Source: Pyxidicoccus sp. MSG2 (lineage in GTDB: Bacteria; Myxococcota; Myxococcia; Myxococcales; Myxococcaceae). Taken from it: DNA of 64,000 bases. Below the pieces are notes generated by a model. That model had not been told where the DNA came from. It worked only from the letters and a program-made list of their open reading frames with translations, and searched no databases. Both the position numbers and the translations under genes were made by a program. Positions 34,411 through 42,701 of the stretch are shown here, in pieces (within the stretch, counting starts at the first letter, position 1; each line of letters opens with the position of its first letter). The stretch spans positions 1 to 64,000 of the forward strand of contig NZ_JAPNKC010000001.1 of the NCBI RefSeq assembly GCF_026626705.1, written 5' to 3'.

Positions 34411-37400
34411 CTACGGCTTCGCGGCGATGGAGACCTTCACGCCCTCGCTCCACGTCTTGTGCTCGTCCGCGTAGTACAGGTACGCGCGGCTGGCCGGGCC
34501 CGTGTACGTGCCGGGCACCGCGGCCACCAGGGACACCGGCACGTCGATGCGCTTGCGGGGCTCCATGCCGCGCCAGTACAGGACGACGTCGCGCCCGAGC
34601 ACCTCGTACGCATCCACCACCTGCCGCTTCACCAGCTCCTTGAGCTGGTCATGCCGCACCTCCAGCCCGCCCGGCACGCCGAAGATGGCCACCGCCGTGG
34701 GCAGCTTCTGGCCCGTCCGGTTGGCAATCACCACCCGCGCCTCGGTGGGCTCGCCCTCGGTGAGGTCCGTCTTCGCCAGCACCACCTCCAGCGCCACCGG
34801 CGTCTCCTTCGAGCTGTCCGGCACCAGCGCGTTGTAGGTGACTTCCACCGAGTACGGCAGCTCCGCGCCGCCCTCCATCCGCAGCTCCACGCGGCGCTCA
34901 CCCGCGCCGAGCAGCGCGCCCACGTCGGGCAGCTTGAGCGCTTCCTGCGTGGAGCCGTCGAAGCGGACCGGCTCGCCCACCGGACGGCCCTCCACGTAGA
35001 CGCGCACCAGGCCCGGGGTGAGCTTGGAGGCGCGCGCCTTGTCGTAGGCGATGATGGCGCGCAGCGCGAGCACCGTGCTCTGCGTCGTCCCGTAGCGGCC
35101 GCCGTCGCTGGACTCCGCGAGGAACTTCATCGCGCGCTCCACGTTGCCCACGTAGGAGGAGTCACGCATCCAGGCCAGCGCCGCCAGCGCGGTGGTCTCG
35201 ATGTTCAGCGTCTCCCCCGAGCTGCCCACGATGGACTGCGTCGAGCCGCCCACCACGCCGTCCTTGCCCTGCAGGGACGAGAGCCGACCCATCAGCGTCC
35301 GGGCCTCGGAGGTGTCACCAGCGAGCGCCATGGCGTTGGCCGCCAGCGCCACCACGTAGCTGTTGGTGCTCTTCGCCGCCGCGGCCTTCAGCGAGGCCAC
35401 CTCCTTCGCCAGCTCCTTCGCCTGCGCGGCCGGCTTGCCCGCGCTCTCCAGCAGCGTCCAGAGGATGTACGCGTTCGACGTGTCCGGGTCCTCCACCCAC
35501 ACGTGCAGCGCGCGGCGCTTGCGGTTGAAGCCGCCCTGCCCGTCCCGCTGCTGGAGGAGCCACTCGCGCGTGCGCTCCAGCATCGCCGTGTCCACTTCGC
35601 GCACCTGGAGCATGTCCGTGAAGTGCAGCAGGCCGAACGCGGTCAGCGCCTCGTGGCCCGGGTTCTGCCCGAACCACTCGTAGCCCCTCTCGGACGTCTC
35701 GTAGCCCACCAGTCGCTGGTAGCCCCGCTCCAGCTTCTCGCGGGCGCTCGCCACCAGCTCCGGATTCACGCCGGTGTGCGTCTGGAAGTACTGCTGCGCC
35801 ATCGTCATCGGGTACGTCGTGGAGCTGGTCTGCTCGAAGCAGCCGTAGGGCTCCTGGATGAGGCGGGCCAGAGACTCCGTCATGTTCGCCAGCGGGCCGG
35901 GGTAGATGGCGATGGACGTGCGCACGCTGCCGGGCACCACGCTCTCCGGGAGCACCACCCGGTGCGCGGCAGGGGCCTTCGGCGACAGCAGCCCGCCGAA
36001 GGACACGCGGCCCGGGAAACCCCGGGGCTTGATGGACAGCGTGCGGGTGACGACGTCCGTGTACTCACCGGCGCTCGCGGTGAGCTTCACGTCCACCGGC
36101 TGCGCCTCCTGGCCAATCTCCAGCGAGAAGAGCTGCCGGGCCCGCTCCTGCGAGGCCAGGTCCAGGTTGCGGCTGCCGGTGACCTTCACGTTCCCCTTCA
36201 CCTCCACCTTCACCCCCGCCCCCGCCAGCTTCGCCTCCGTCCCGTTCACCAACGCCACCGGCAGCCGCACCACGTCTCCCGACGTGACTTCGAGGGGCAG
36301 CTTGGGCTCCGCGTAGAACGGCTGCACCGACTCCAGCTCCGCCACCGCCGAGCCGAGTGCACCGTCACCGCCCACCGCTCCCGCGAAGGCCTTGAACGTC
36401 GTCACCGAGTCGCTCATCGCGAAAGACACCCGCGCCTCGCCGGTGCGGGCATCCGTGCGCACCCCGGCGTTCCAGTAGAGCGTCTCCGCGAAGTCCACCC
36501 GGTCGCCCGCCTTGCGGTTCGGCCGCACCGTGTGCGCGAACTCGCGGAGGTAGACCAGCTGCCCCATGAGGACCTGCCGCTCATCGGCGCTCAGGTCCCG
36601 CTTCGCGCGCCGGGCCACCTTCTCCCTCGGTGCTTCCTCTTCCTTCAACTCGATCACGGGAGCCGGGCCGTCCGCGTCAGGCGGGGCAAAGGCAGCCGGA
36701 GCCCCGGGCGCCTGGGCCGGGGGCGGCACGGCAACCGCGTCGGCGACAGGCGCCATCTCCGGTTGCACGGCACCGAGGGCCATGCCGGCCCCCTCGTCGG
36801 CGAGCTCCGCGTCCTCCACCATCTCCTCCCGCTCCATCCGGGCCGCCGCCGGCCGCTGGGACGCCAGCCCGGCCATGGCCTTCCGGTCATCCATGGCGCC
36901 GCGTCCGATGCCCCTGCCGGTGGAAGGCCTGGGCCTGCGGACGGGCTCCTGCGGCCAGCGCACCGCGAGCACACGCATCGCCGCGTCACCGTGCCGGGCG
37001 AGGAAGCCCTGCGTGTCGGTCAGCGCGAAGCGCCGCCAGCCCTGCGTCCCCAGCAGCAGGTCCACCGCCAGCTTCGACTTCGGATTCTTCGCGTCGAGGT
37101 AGAGCTGCGCGTCGGCCAGCTCCTTCACCTCGGACTCCAGCAGCACCATCACCGGAAGCTGCGGCGCCTGGTCTCGCTTCTCCTGGAGCTCCAGCACCGC
37201 GTCATCCGTGACGGTGAGCATCACCAGCGCGGAGACGGGCTTGCCGTCGCGCGTGGTGCGGGCCGTGAGCTGCACCGGGCCGCCGGGCACGTAGCGCTTG
37301 CGGTCCGCCTTCAGCTCGACGGTGACTTCCTTCGAGGGCTGGCGGAACACCAGTCGCTCCGCGAGCGGCCGACCGTCGTGGTCCCACACCGTGGCGACGA

Positions 37401-38613
37401 GCACGCCGTCCGCCTCGCCCGGGTCCAACGTCACCGGCCCGCCCTGCTCGTCCCCGAGCACCGCCGAGGCGACGCGCACCTCGCGCTGGCTCAGCGTCAC
37501 CGTCGCGCGGCCCACGCCGGACAGGCCCACCGCGAGCTGCACCAGCCGGCCCGCGGGCACCACGTCCTCGCGCGTGCGGATGATGGCGCCCCTGGGCTTC
37601 ACCTCCGGCAGCGGGAAGCTCTTCTTGATGCCCGACGGCGCGTCGATGCGCAGCGCGTACTTCACGCCGGCCTGCGGGGTCAGCTCGAAGCGGCCACGGC
37701 CCTCGTGCTCCGAGCGCACCCTGGCGACCACGCGGCCGGTGCCCACCTCCACCACCCGGCCCGAGAGGTCCGCCGGCTTCTTCGCGGGCGTGCGCGCCTC
37801 GAAGTAGACGCGCGAGGTGAGGCCCGCCACCAGGTCGCCGCCCTCCGGGTACACGACCAGGTCCAGCGTCTGGAGGAGGATGGGAATCGTCTTCGCCGCG
37901 GACTCCACCACGCCCCCGTCCTCGATGGTGAAGGCCAGCGTGCCCTCACCGCGCTCCATCGCCGCCGGCAGCGGGAAGCGCACCGTGCAACGCCCCTTCC
38001 CGTCCACCGTGCACGGCACCTGCGCCGCGGTGACGCCGTCGACGAGCGCGGTGGCCGTCACCTTCGCGCCCTCGGGCACGCCGCCCTCCGCGCGCTTCAC
38101 GTCCAGCGTGGCGGTGACGGTGTCACCCGGCCCGTAGCCGTCGCGGAGGAACTCAATCTGCGACTTGAGCCGGGGGGCCCGGTACGCGCGCACGTCGAAC
38201 TTCCGCTCCGCGGGGGCCGCGCCCGTCCACGGGTAGGTGACGCGCAGGGTGTACTCGCCACCGGGCTGGCCGGCGGGAATGGGCCACCCGTACCCCCAGA
38301 CGGCGTCCGCCGTGGACACCGTGCTGGTGGTGACGACGTCCCCCTTGGGCCCCCGCACCTCCAGTTGCGCCTGGAGCGAGCCCGCGTACGGCTTGCGGCT
38401 CAGCGCCTCCAGCACCAGGCCGCGCGCCAGCACCTGCTCTCCGGGGCGGTAGAGCGGCTTGTCGGTGGTGACGTGCGTCACATACCGGTTCGCACCGCCA
38501 AGCGAGCGTGTGGTGGCCCGGGCTGCGAGGACACGGGGTGACAGCAACGCGAGGAGGGCGACAAAGCCCAGGGACAGGAGAGCGCGCAAGGCGCGCGGGA
38601 CTTGGAAGGTCAT
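34411..38613 (-). CDS. Alpha-2-macroglobulin family protease inhibitor
   Basis: 1400 residues with a signal peptide (SPRVLAA). N-terminal macroglobulin domains start with VTTDKPLYRPGEQV, the typical MG2-like opening. A long Pro/Ala/Glu-rich stretch near 590-680 may be the bait or a linker region. The thioester motif PYGCFEQ is intact (Cys925, Gln928), followed by the alpha-alpha toroid of the thioester domain and a C-terminal receptor-like beta domain. It should trap foreign proteases in the periplasm. No lipobox is seen and no penicillin-binding protein 1c gene, the usual partner in enterobacteria, lies nearby. Start ATG 38613 fits the signal peptide; the frame is open to 38688. Confidence 0.9.
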   Translation of the reverse strand: MTFQVPRALRALLSLGFVALLALLSPRVLAARATTRSLGGANRYVTHVTTDKPLYRPGEQVLARGLVLEALSRKPYAGSLQAQLEVRGPKGDVVTTSTVSTADAVWGYGWPIPAGQPGGEYTLRVTYPWTGAAPAERKFDVRAYRAPRLKSQIEFLRDGYGPGDTVTATLDVKRAEGGVPEGAKVTATALVDGVTAAQVPCTVDGKGRCTVRFPLPAAMERGEGTLAFTIEDGGVVESAAKTIPILLQTLDLVVYPEGGDLVAGLTSRVYFEARTPAKKPADLSGRVVEVGTGRVVARVRSEHEGRGRFELTPQAGVKYALRIDAPSGIKKSFPLPEVKPRGAIIRTREDVVPAGRLVQLAVGLSGVGRATVTLSQREVRVASAVLGDEQGGPVTLDPGEADGVLVATVWDHDGRPLAERLVFRQPSKEVTVELKADRKRYVPGGPVQLTARTTRDGKPVSALVMLTVTDDAVLELQEKRDQAPQLPVMVLLESEVKELADAQLYLDAKNPKSKLAVDLLLGTQGWRRFALTDTQGFLARHGDAAMRVLAVRWPQEPVRRPRPSTGRGIGRGAMDDRKAMAGLASQRPAAARMEREEMVEDAELADEGAGMALGAVQPEMAPVADAVAVPPPAQAPGAPAAFAPPDADGPAPVIELKEEEAPREKVARRAKRDLSADERQVLMGQLVYLREFAHTVRPNRKAGDRVDFAETLYWNAGVRTDARTGEARVSFAMSDSVTTFKAFAGAVGGDGALGSAVAELESVQPFYAEPKLPLEVTSGDVVRLPVALVNGTEAKLAGAGVKVEVKGNVKVTGSRNLDLASQERARQLFSLEIGQEAQPVDVKLTASAGEYTDVVTRTLSIKPRGFPGRVSFGGLLSPKAPAAHRVVLPESVVPGSVRTSIAIYPGPLANMTESLARLIQEPYGCFEQTSSTTYPMTMAQQYFQTHTGVNPELVASAREKLERGYQRLVGYETSERGYEWFGQNPGHEALTAFGLLHFTDMLQVREVDTAMLERTREWLLQQRDGQGGFNRKRRALHVWVEDPDTSNAYILWTLLESAGKPAAQAKELAKEVASLKAAAAKSTNSYVVALAANAMALAGDTSEARTLMGRLSSLQGKDGVVGGSTQSIVGSSGETLNIETTALAALAWMRDSSYVGNVERAMKFLAESSDGGRYGTTQSTVLALRAIIAYDKARASKLTPGLVRVYVEGRPVGEPVRFDGSTQEALKLPDVGALLGAGERRVELRMEGGAELPYSVEVTYNALVPDSSKETPVALEVVLAKTDLTEGEPTEARVVIANRTGQKLPTAVAIFGVPGGLEVRHDQLKELVKRQVVDAYEVLGRDVVLYWRGMEPRKRIDVPVSLVAAVPGTYTGPASRAYLYYADEHKTWSEGVKVSIAAKP

Positions 38614-38758
38614 GGGGTCACTCAACGGGCGAGCGTGCCATAAGTTCTGGGCTCCCTGCTGAAGCACCCGGGCGGCCGGACGCGTCACGGCGGGCGGGCA
38701 CCGGAGTCACACGCCGCCACGCCGCCATCTACCCAGGGGACCCCTCTGGAGGTGCGCC

Positions 38759-39943
38759 GTGCCAAACCCTCATTCCATCCTGAGCAACCCCAGCCTGCTT
38801 GCGCGTCACATCATCGAGTATGGAGCCCTGGAGGACGAACAGCCGCTGGAAGCCCTGGCCGTTCCGCGAGACAGGGCCCCGCTGGAGAAGGTGAACCTGG
38901 GGCTGAGCTATCCCGAAGGGCTGGCACCCACGCCCCAACCCCTTGCGCAGACCCCGGACCCCGGGGCGCCCCTGCCCGAGGCGGACTACCTGGTCGTCAC
39001 CTGGACGGTGGCCGAGGTCGAGGCCCTGGCGGACACCCTCACCCCGGGCAGGCGGCGCGAGCGCTGGTACAACTACGACCGCGACTTCACGACGAAGTAC
39101 CAGCCGAACATCCGCAAGGGTGCCCCATCGCAGCGGGTGAAGCGCCTGGGGAGCTATTTCCTCACGCGCATCGGCGACAAGCGGGTGCTGTGCTTCAAGT
39201 CGGAGCTGCACCTCAACCAGGACGGCGTCCGCACGGGCCAGGGCACCGCGACGCTGCCGGTGAAGGACCTGTTCCACCAGCTCATCCGCGAGGTGAAGCC
39301 GCGCATGGTGATTACCGTGGGCACCGCGGGCGCGACGTTTCCGGACCATGAACTGGGTGACGTCATCATCACCCGCGCCGCGAAGTTCCGACTGTCGATG
39401 GAGTTCCGCAACGAGCCCTTCAACGGGAAGACCTACCGCTGCGACTTCCCCATCCCCACCCAGCACTTCGAAGACGCGCACCGGTTGATGGCCCGCCACG
39501 CGGACCAGCTCCGCGAGCCTGACTTCGGGCCTCCCACCAAGCGCTACGCCTTCACCGGCCCCCTGTTGCCAGGCATCCGCAACACGCCCGACTTCAAGGT
39601 CGACGGGCGCGACATGCCCGCCTTCCACCCCATCCTCACCACCGACTTCTTCGAGTTCGGCACCTCGCGCAACGGGCTGGAGGCCGCTGGCGCGGGCGTG
39701 GAGATGGGAGACGCGGTGCTGGGCCTGGTGGCCGAGGAGCTGGGAGACCAGGCGCCCCTGTGGCTCGTCATCCGCAACGCGTCCGACCCGCAGATCAACG
39801 GCGACCTGCCCGACACGCCACGCGCGCTCAACATGCAGGCCCACTGGGCCGTCTGGTACTACGAGGCCTACGGCTACTGGACCAGCGTCAACAGCGCCCT
39901 CGCCACCTGGGCCATCATCGCGGGCCATGGCAATGACGCGTGA
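38759..39943 (+). CDS. Nucleoside phosphorylase/nucleosidase superfamily protein
   Basis: 394 residues, soluble. The fold of the PNP/MTA-SAH nucleosidase superfamily is seen in VITVGTAGATFPDHELGDVIIT and, near the C-terminus, GAGVEMGDAVLG (the EMxD-like sugar-binding block) with VIRNASDPQ. There is an N-terminal extension of about 150 residues. GGAGG lies 7 bases before the GTG start. It stands alone, divergent from the macroglobulin gene, so its pathway cannot be read from neighbours. Such stand-alone PNP-like domains can serve nucleoside salvage or be effectors in signalling and defence systems. Confidence 0.72.
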   Translation: MPNPHSILSNPSLLARHIIEYGALEDEQPLEALAVPRDRAPLEKVNLGLSYPEGLAPTPQPLAQTPDPGAPLPEADYLVVTWTVAEVEALADTLTPGRRRERWYNYDRDFTTKYQPNIRKGAPSQRVKRLGSYFLTRIGDKRVLCFKSELHLNQDGVRTGQGTATLPVKDLFHQLIREVKPRMVITVGTAGATFPDHELGDVIITRAAKFRLSMEFRNEPFNGKTYRCDFPIPTQHFEDAHRLMARHADQLREPDFGPPTKRYAFTGPLLPGIRNTPDFKVDGRDMPAFHPILTTDFFEFGTSRNGLEAAGAGVEMGDAVLGLVAEELGDQAPLWLVIRNASDPQINGDLPDTPRALNMQAHWAVWYYEAYGYWTSVNSALATWAIIAGHGNDA

Positions 39944-40048
39944 GCGCGCCCGTTCCCGGTTGGGTGTAACAATTCAGTAAACGAGACTAATCTGATTTAA
40001 CTGTCAGACGCGTGTGCTTCCCTGCCGCCCTCACCTGGAGGAACGCAG

Positions 40049-42517
40049 ATGAAGCCACGCAGCTCGTTTCCCGTTTCACGTCTCGGGGGTCTGGCCCTCG
40101 GGCTGGGCATGCTCGCCGCTCCGTTCGCGGACGCGGCTCCCGGCGCATTGCAGGAGCGCGCCCTCGCCAACAAGGCCCAGGCCCGGCGGCTGGTGGTGGA
40201 TGCCCCGCTGGAGCGCCTGGTGGTGAAGTTCCACGAGGGCACGCGCGTGCGCCTGCGCGGCGGCCGCATGGTGGCGCTCACGCAGGAGCGCGGGCAGGAC
40301 GAGCGCGCGCTGCTGTCACGACAGGGCCTGACGGATGCGCGGCTGGAGTCGGACGTGGCCTCGGTGCTCGCGCTGGTGGAGCGGGCGCCCCGCATCGGCG
40401 GCGTCGCGCGGCTGTTCAAGGAGGACGAGTCGCTCCTGGCCGAGCGCAAGCGCACCGGTGAGGAGCGCGGAGGCCGGCAGCTCGCGGACCTGGACCTGTA
40501 CTTCGAGGTGCCGTTGCTGCCGGGCACCCGGGCCGAGGACGTGACCGCGCTGGTGGAGCGCCTCAACGCGCTGGACAGCGTGGAGGTGGCCTACGCCGAG
40601 CCCCGCCCCGAGCCCGCGATGGTGGACTTCGGGATGAGCGCGGCGGTGCGCAGCCTGCTGGCCGCGGCCGACCTGCCTCCCACCACCCCGCTGTACGAGG
40701 GCAATCAGGGCTACCTGAACGCGGCGCCCTCCGGCATCGACGCGCGGTATGCGTGGACGGTGGCGGGCGGCGCGGGCGCGGGCGTTCGCATCGTGGACGT
40801 GGAGGGCGGCTGGCGCACCACGCACGAGGACATGCCGGCCCTCTTCTTCCAGGGCGGTACCCAGGTCAACGACATCGGCTGGCGCAACCACGGCACCGCC
40901 GTGCTCGGTGAGATGGTCGGTGTCGCCAACGGCTACGGCGTGACGGGCATCGCCCACCAGGCCCAGGCCGGCGTGCAGAGCTACGCCGTGGGCACGGCGA
41001 GCGCCATCTCCTCCGCGGCGACCGCGGCTGGCAGCGGCGGCGTGGTGCTCATCGAGTTGCACTCCCAGGGCCCCTCGGACGGCACGGCGTGCACGTGCAA
41101 CACCGGCCAGTGCAACTACATCGCGATGGAGTACTGGCAGGCCAACTACGACGCCATCGCCACGGCCACCGCCAACGGCGTCACCGTGGTGGAGGCGGCG
41201 GGCAACGGCAGCGCCAACCTGGACGCGGCCGCGTACGGCAATGCGTTCAACCGCACTGTGCGTGACTCGGGCGCCATCGTCGTGGGCGCCAGCACCGCCA
41301 CCACCCGCGTGCCCATGTGCTGGACGAACTACGGCAGCCGCGTGGACGTCCACGGCTGGGGCGAGCAGGTGGTGTCGATGGGCTATGGCGACCTGTTCGC
41401 CAGCGGCGAGGACCAGTACTACACCGCCAGCTTCAGCGGCACGTCGAGCGCCTCGCCCATCGTGACGGGCGCCGCCGCGAGCCTCCAGGGTGTCGCCCGC
41501 GCCAGCGGCCGGGGCGCTCTCTCCCCGCTCACGGTGCGGCAGATTCTCGCGGAGACGGGGACGCCGCAGGCCGCGTCCAGCCAGAACATCGGGCGCCTGC
41601 CCGACCTGCGTCAGGCCATCACCCGCGTGCTCAACAGCGGCTCCTCGGTCTGCAAGGGTTCGACGCCGCAGGGCGCGACGAACTGGCAGGTCTACAGCCC
41701 GGACGACCTGTACCTGGATGTGAATACGGCGGGCTGCGGCTTCACGTCGACGCCGCTGTACTTCACGTCGCTGGGAGGGGCGAGCAGCCATTGGACGTCC
41801 TCCGGCGCCACGGCCATCTACACCCCGACGGCCACCGGCTTCCGCGTCTATGTCCGCAGCCCCGGCATCACCCCCGCCCAGGCCAACGCGTGGGGCTGGT
41901 ACCTCAACTGGCAGGCCACGCCGAACAACCTGCATCAGCCTTCGCTCTGCACGGGGCAGACGGCGCAGGGCGCCACCAACTGGCAGGTCTACACCGCGGA
42001 TGACGTGTACCTGGATGTGAATACGGCGGCCTGCGGCTTCGCGTCGACGCCGCTGTACTTCACGTCGTTGGGAGGGACGAGCAGCCACTGGGTGGCCTTG
42101 GGCGCCACGGCCATCTACATCCCGACGGCCACCGGCTTCCGCGTCTATGTCCGCAGCCCCGGCATCACCCCCGCCCTGGCCAATCAGTTGGGCTGGCACC
42201 TCAACTGGCAGGCCACGCCGAACAACCTGAACCAGCCCTCGCTCTGCACGGGGCAGACGACGCAGGGCGCCACCAACTGGCAGGTCTACAGCCCGAATGA
42301 CGTGTTCCTGGATGTGAACACGGCGGGCTGCGGCTTCGCGTCGACACCGCAGTACGTCACGTCGCTGGGAGGGACGAGCAGCCACTGGGTGGCCTCCGGC
42401 GCCACGGCCATCTACACCCCGACGGCCACCGGCTTCCGGGTCTACGTCCAGCAGTCCGGCATCACCCCCGCCCTGGCCAACCAGCTGGGCTGGCACCTCA
42501 ACTGGAGCGCGAGGTAG
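40049..42517 (+). CDS. Secreted subtilisin-like (S8) serine protease with three C-terminal repeats
   Basis: 822 residues. Signal peptide (PFADAA), a propeptide-like region to about 190, and an S8 catalytic domain (about 225-530) with Asp250 in RIVDVEGG, His281 in RNHGTAV and Ser466 in SGTSSASP; the oxyanion Asn is in VEAAGNG. Residues about 535-822 are three copies of a 99-residue domain (CTGQTAQGATNWQVY, TATGFRVYV, WHLNW), likely for substrate or surface binding. GGAGG lies 7 bases before the ATG. The 105 bases upstream contain an unusually AT-rich stretch (39967-40010) that should hold the promoter. A hairpin follows the gene. Confidence 0.9.
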   Translation: MKPRSSFPVSRLGGLALGLGMLAAPFADAAPGALQERALANKAQARRLVVDAPLERLVVKFHEGTRVRLRGGRMVALTQERGQDERALLSRQGLTDARLESDVASVLALVERAPRIGGVARLFKEDESLLAERKRTGEERGGRQLADLDLYFEVPLLPGTRAEDVTALVERLNALDSVEVAYAEPRPEPAMVDFGMSAAVRSLLAAADLPPTTPLYEGNQGYLNAAPSGIDARYAWTVAGGAGAGVRIVDVEGGWRTTHEDMPALFFQGGTQVNDIGWRNHGTAVLGEMVGVANGYGVTGIAHQAQAGVQSYAVGTASAISSAATAAGSGGVVLIELHSQGPSDGTACTCNTGQCNYIAMEYWQANYDAIATATANGVTVVEAAGNGSANLDAAAYGNAFNRTVRDSGAIVVGASTATTRVPMCWTNYGSRVDVHGWGEQVVSMGYGDLFASGEDQYYTASFSGTSSASPIVTGAAASLQGVARASGRGALSPLTVRQILAETGTPQAASSQNIGRLPDLRQAITRVLNSGSSVCKGSTPQGATNWQVYSPDDLYLDVNTAGCGFTSTPLYFTSLGGASSHWTSSGATAIYTPTATGFRVYVRSPGITPAQANAWGWYLNWQATPNNLHQPSLCTGQTAQGATNWQVYTADDVYLDVNTAACGFASTPLYFTSLGGTSSHWVALGATAIYIPTATGFRVYVRSPGITPALANQLGWHLNWQATPNNLNQPSLCTGQTTQGATNWQVYSPNDVFLDVNTAGCGFASTPQYVTSLGGTSSHWVASGATAIYTPTATGFRVYVQQSGITPALANQLGWHLNWSAR
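41651..42514 (+). repeat. Three direct repeats of 297 bp in the protease gene
   Basis: Copies start at 41651, 41948 and 42245 (TGC codon of the CTGQT or CKGST segment), exactly 297 bp apart. DNA identity is high, above all between copies 2 and 3, which points to recent duplication. Confidence 0.9.
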
Positions 42518-42562
42518 GCGAAGCCTCCGGGAGTGGGGAGCCATTCGTTGGCCACATGGCAT

Positions 42563-42591
42563 GCGGGACGGGATGAAAACGCCCGTCCCGC
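42563..42591 (+). terminator. Terminator hairpin after the protease gene
   Basis: Perfect 10-bp stem (GCGGGACGGG and complement), 9-base loop ATGAAAACG, 46 bases after the stop. Confidence 0.65.
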
Positions 42592-42689
42592 TGTTCGCTC
42601 CCCCACTGCATGCGCCAGACCGTCTATATCCCCAGGTCTCGAAGGCTCCGGGGGCCCTGCCCCCGGGCCGGCGCTGTGGTCTCTCGTTC

Positions 42690-42694
42690 AGGAG
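42690..42694 (+). promoter_or_regulatory. Ribosome binding site for a TTG start
   Basis: AGGAG, 7 bases before TTG 42702. It places the start exactly before a lipoprotein signal peptide. Confidence 0.65.
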
Positions 42695-42701
42695 CTTCAC
42701 C

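Noticed and set aside
34357..38541. A 1394-codon open frame on the plus strand opposite the alpha-2-macroglobulin gene
   Set aside because: It is an antisense shadow of high-GC coding DNA: Arg/His/Leu-rich, no domains, while the minus strand has a full macroglobulin with thioester.
39960..40010. A defined sigma-70 promoter before the subtilase gene
   Set aside because: The stretch is AT-rich and likely holds a promoter, but no -35/-10 pair with 16-18 base spacing could be fixed.
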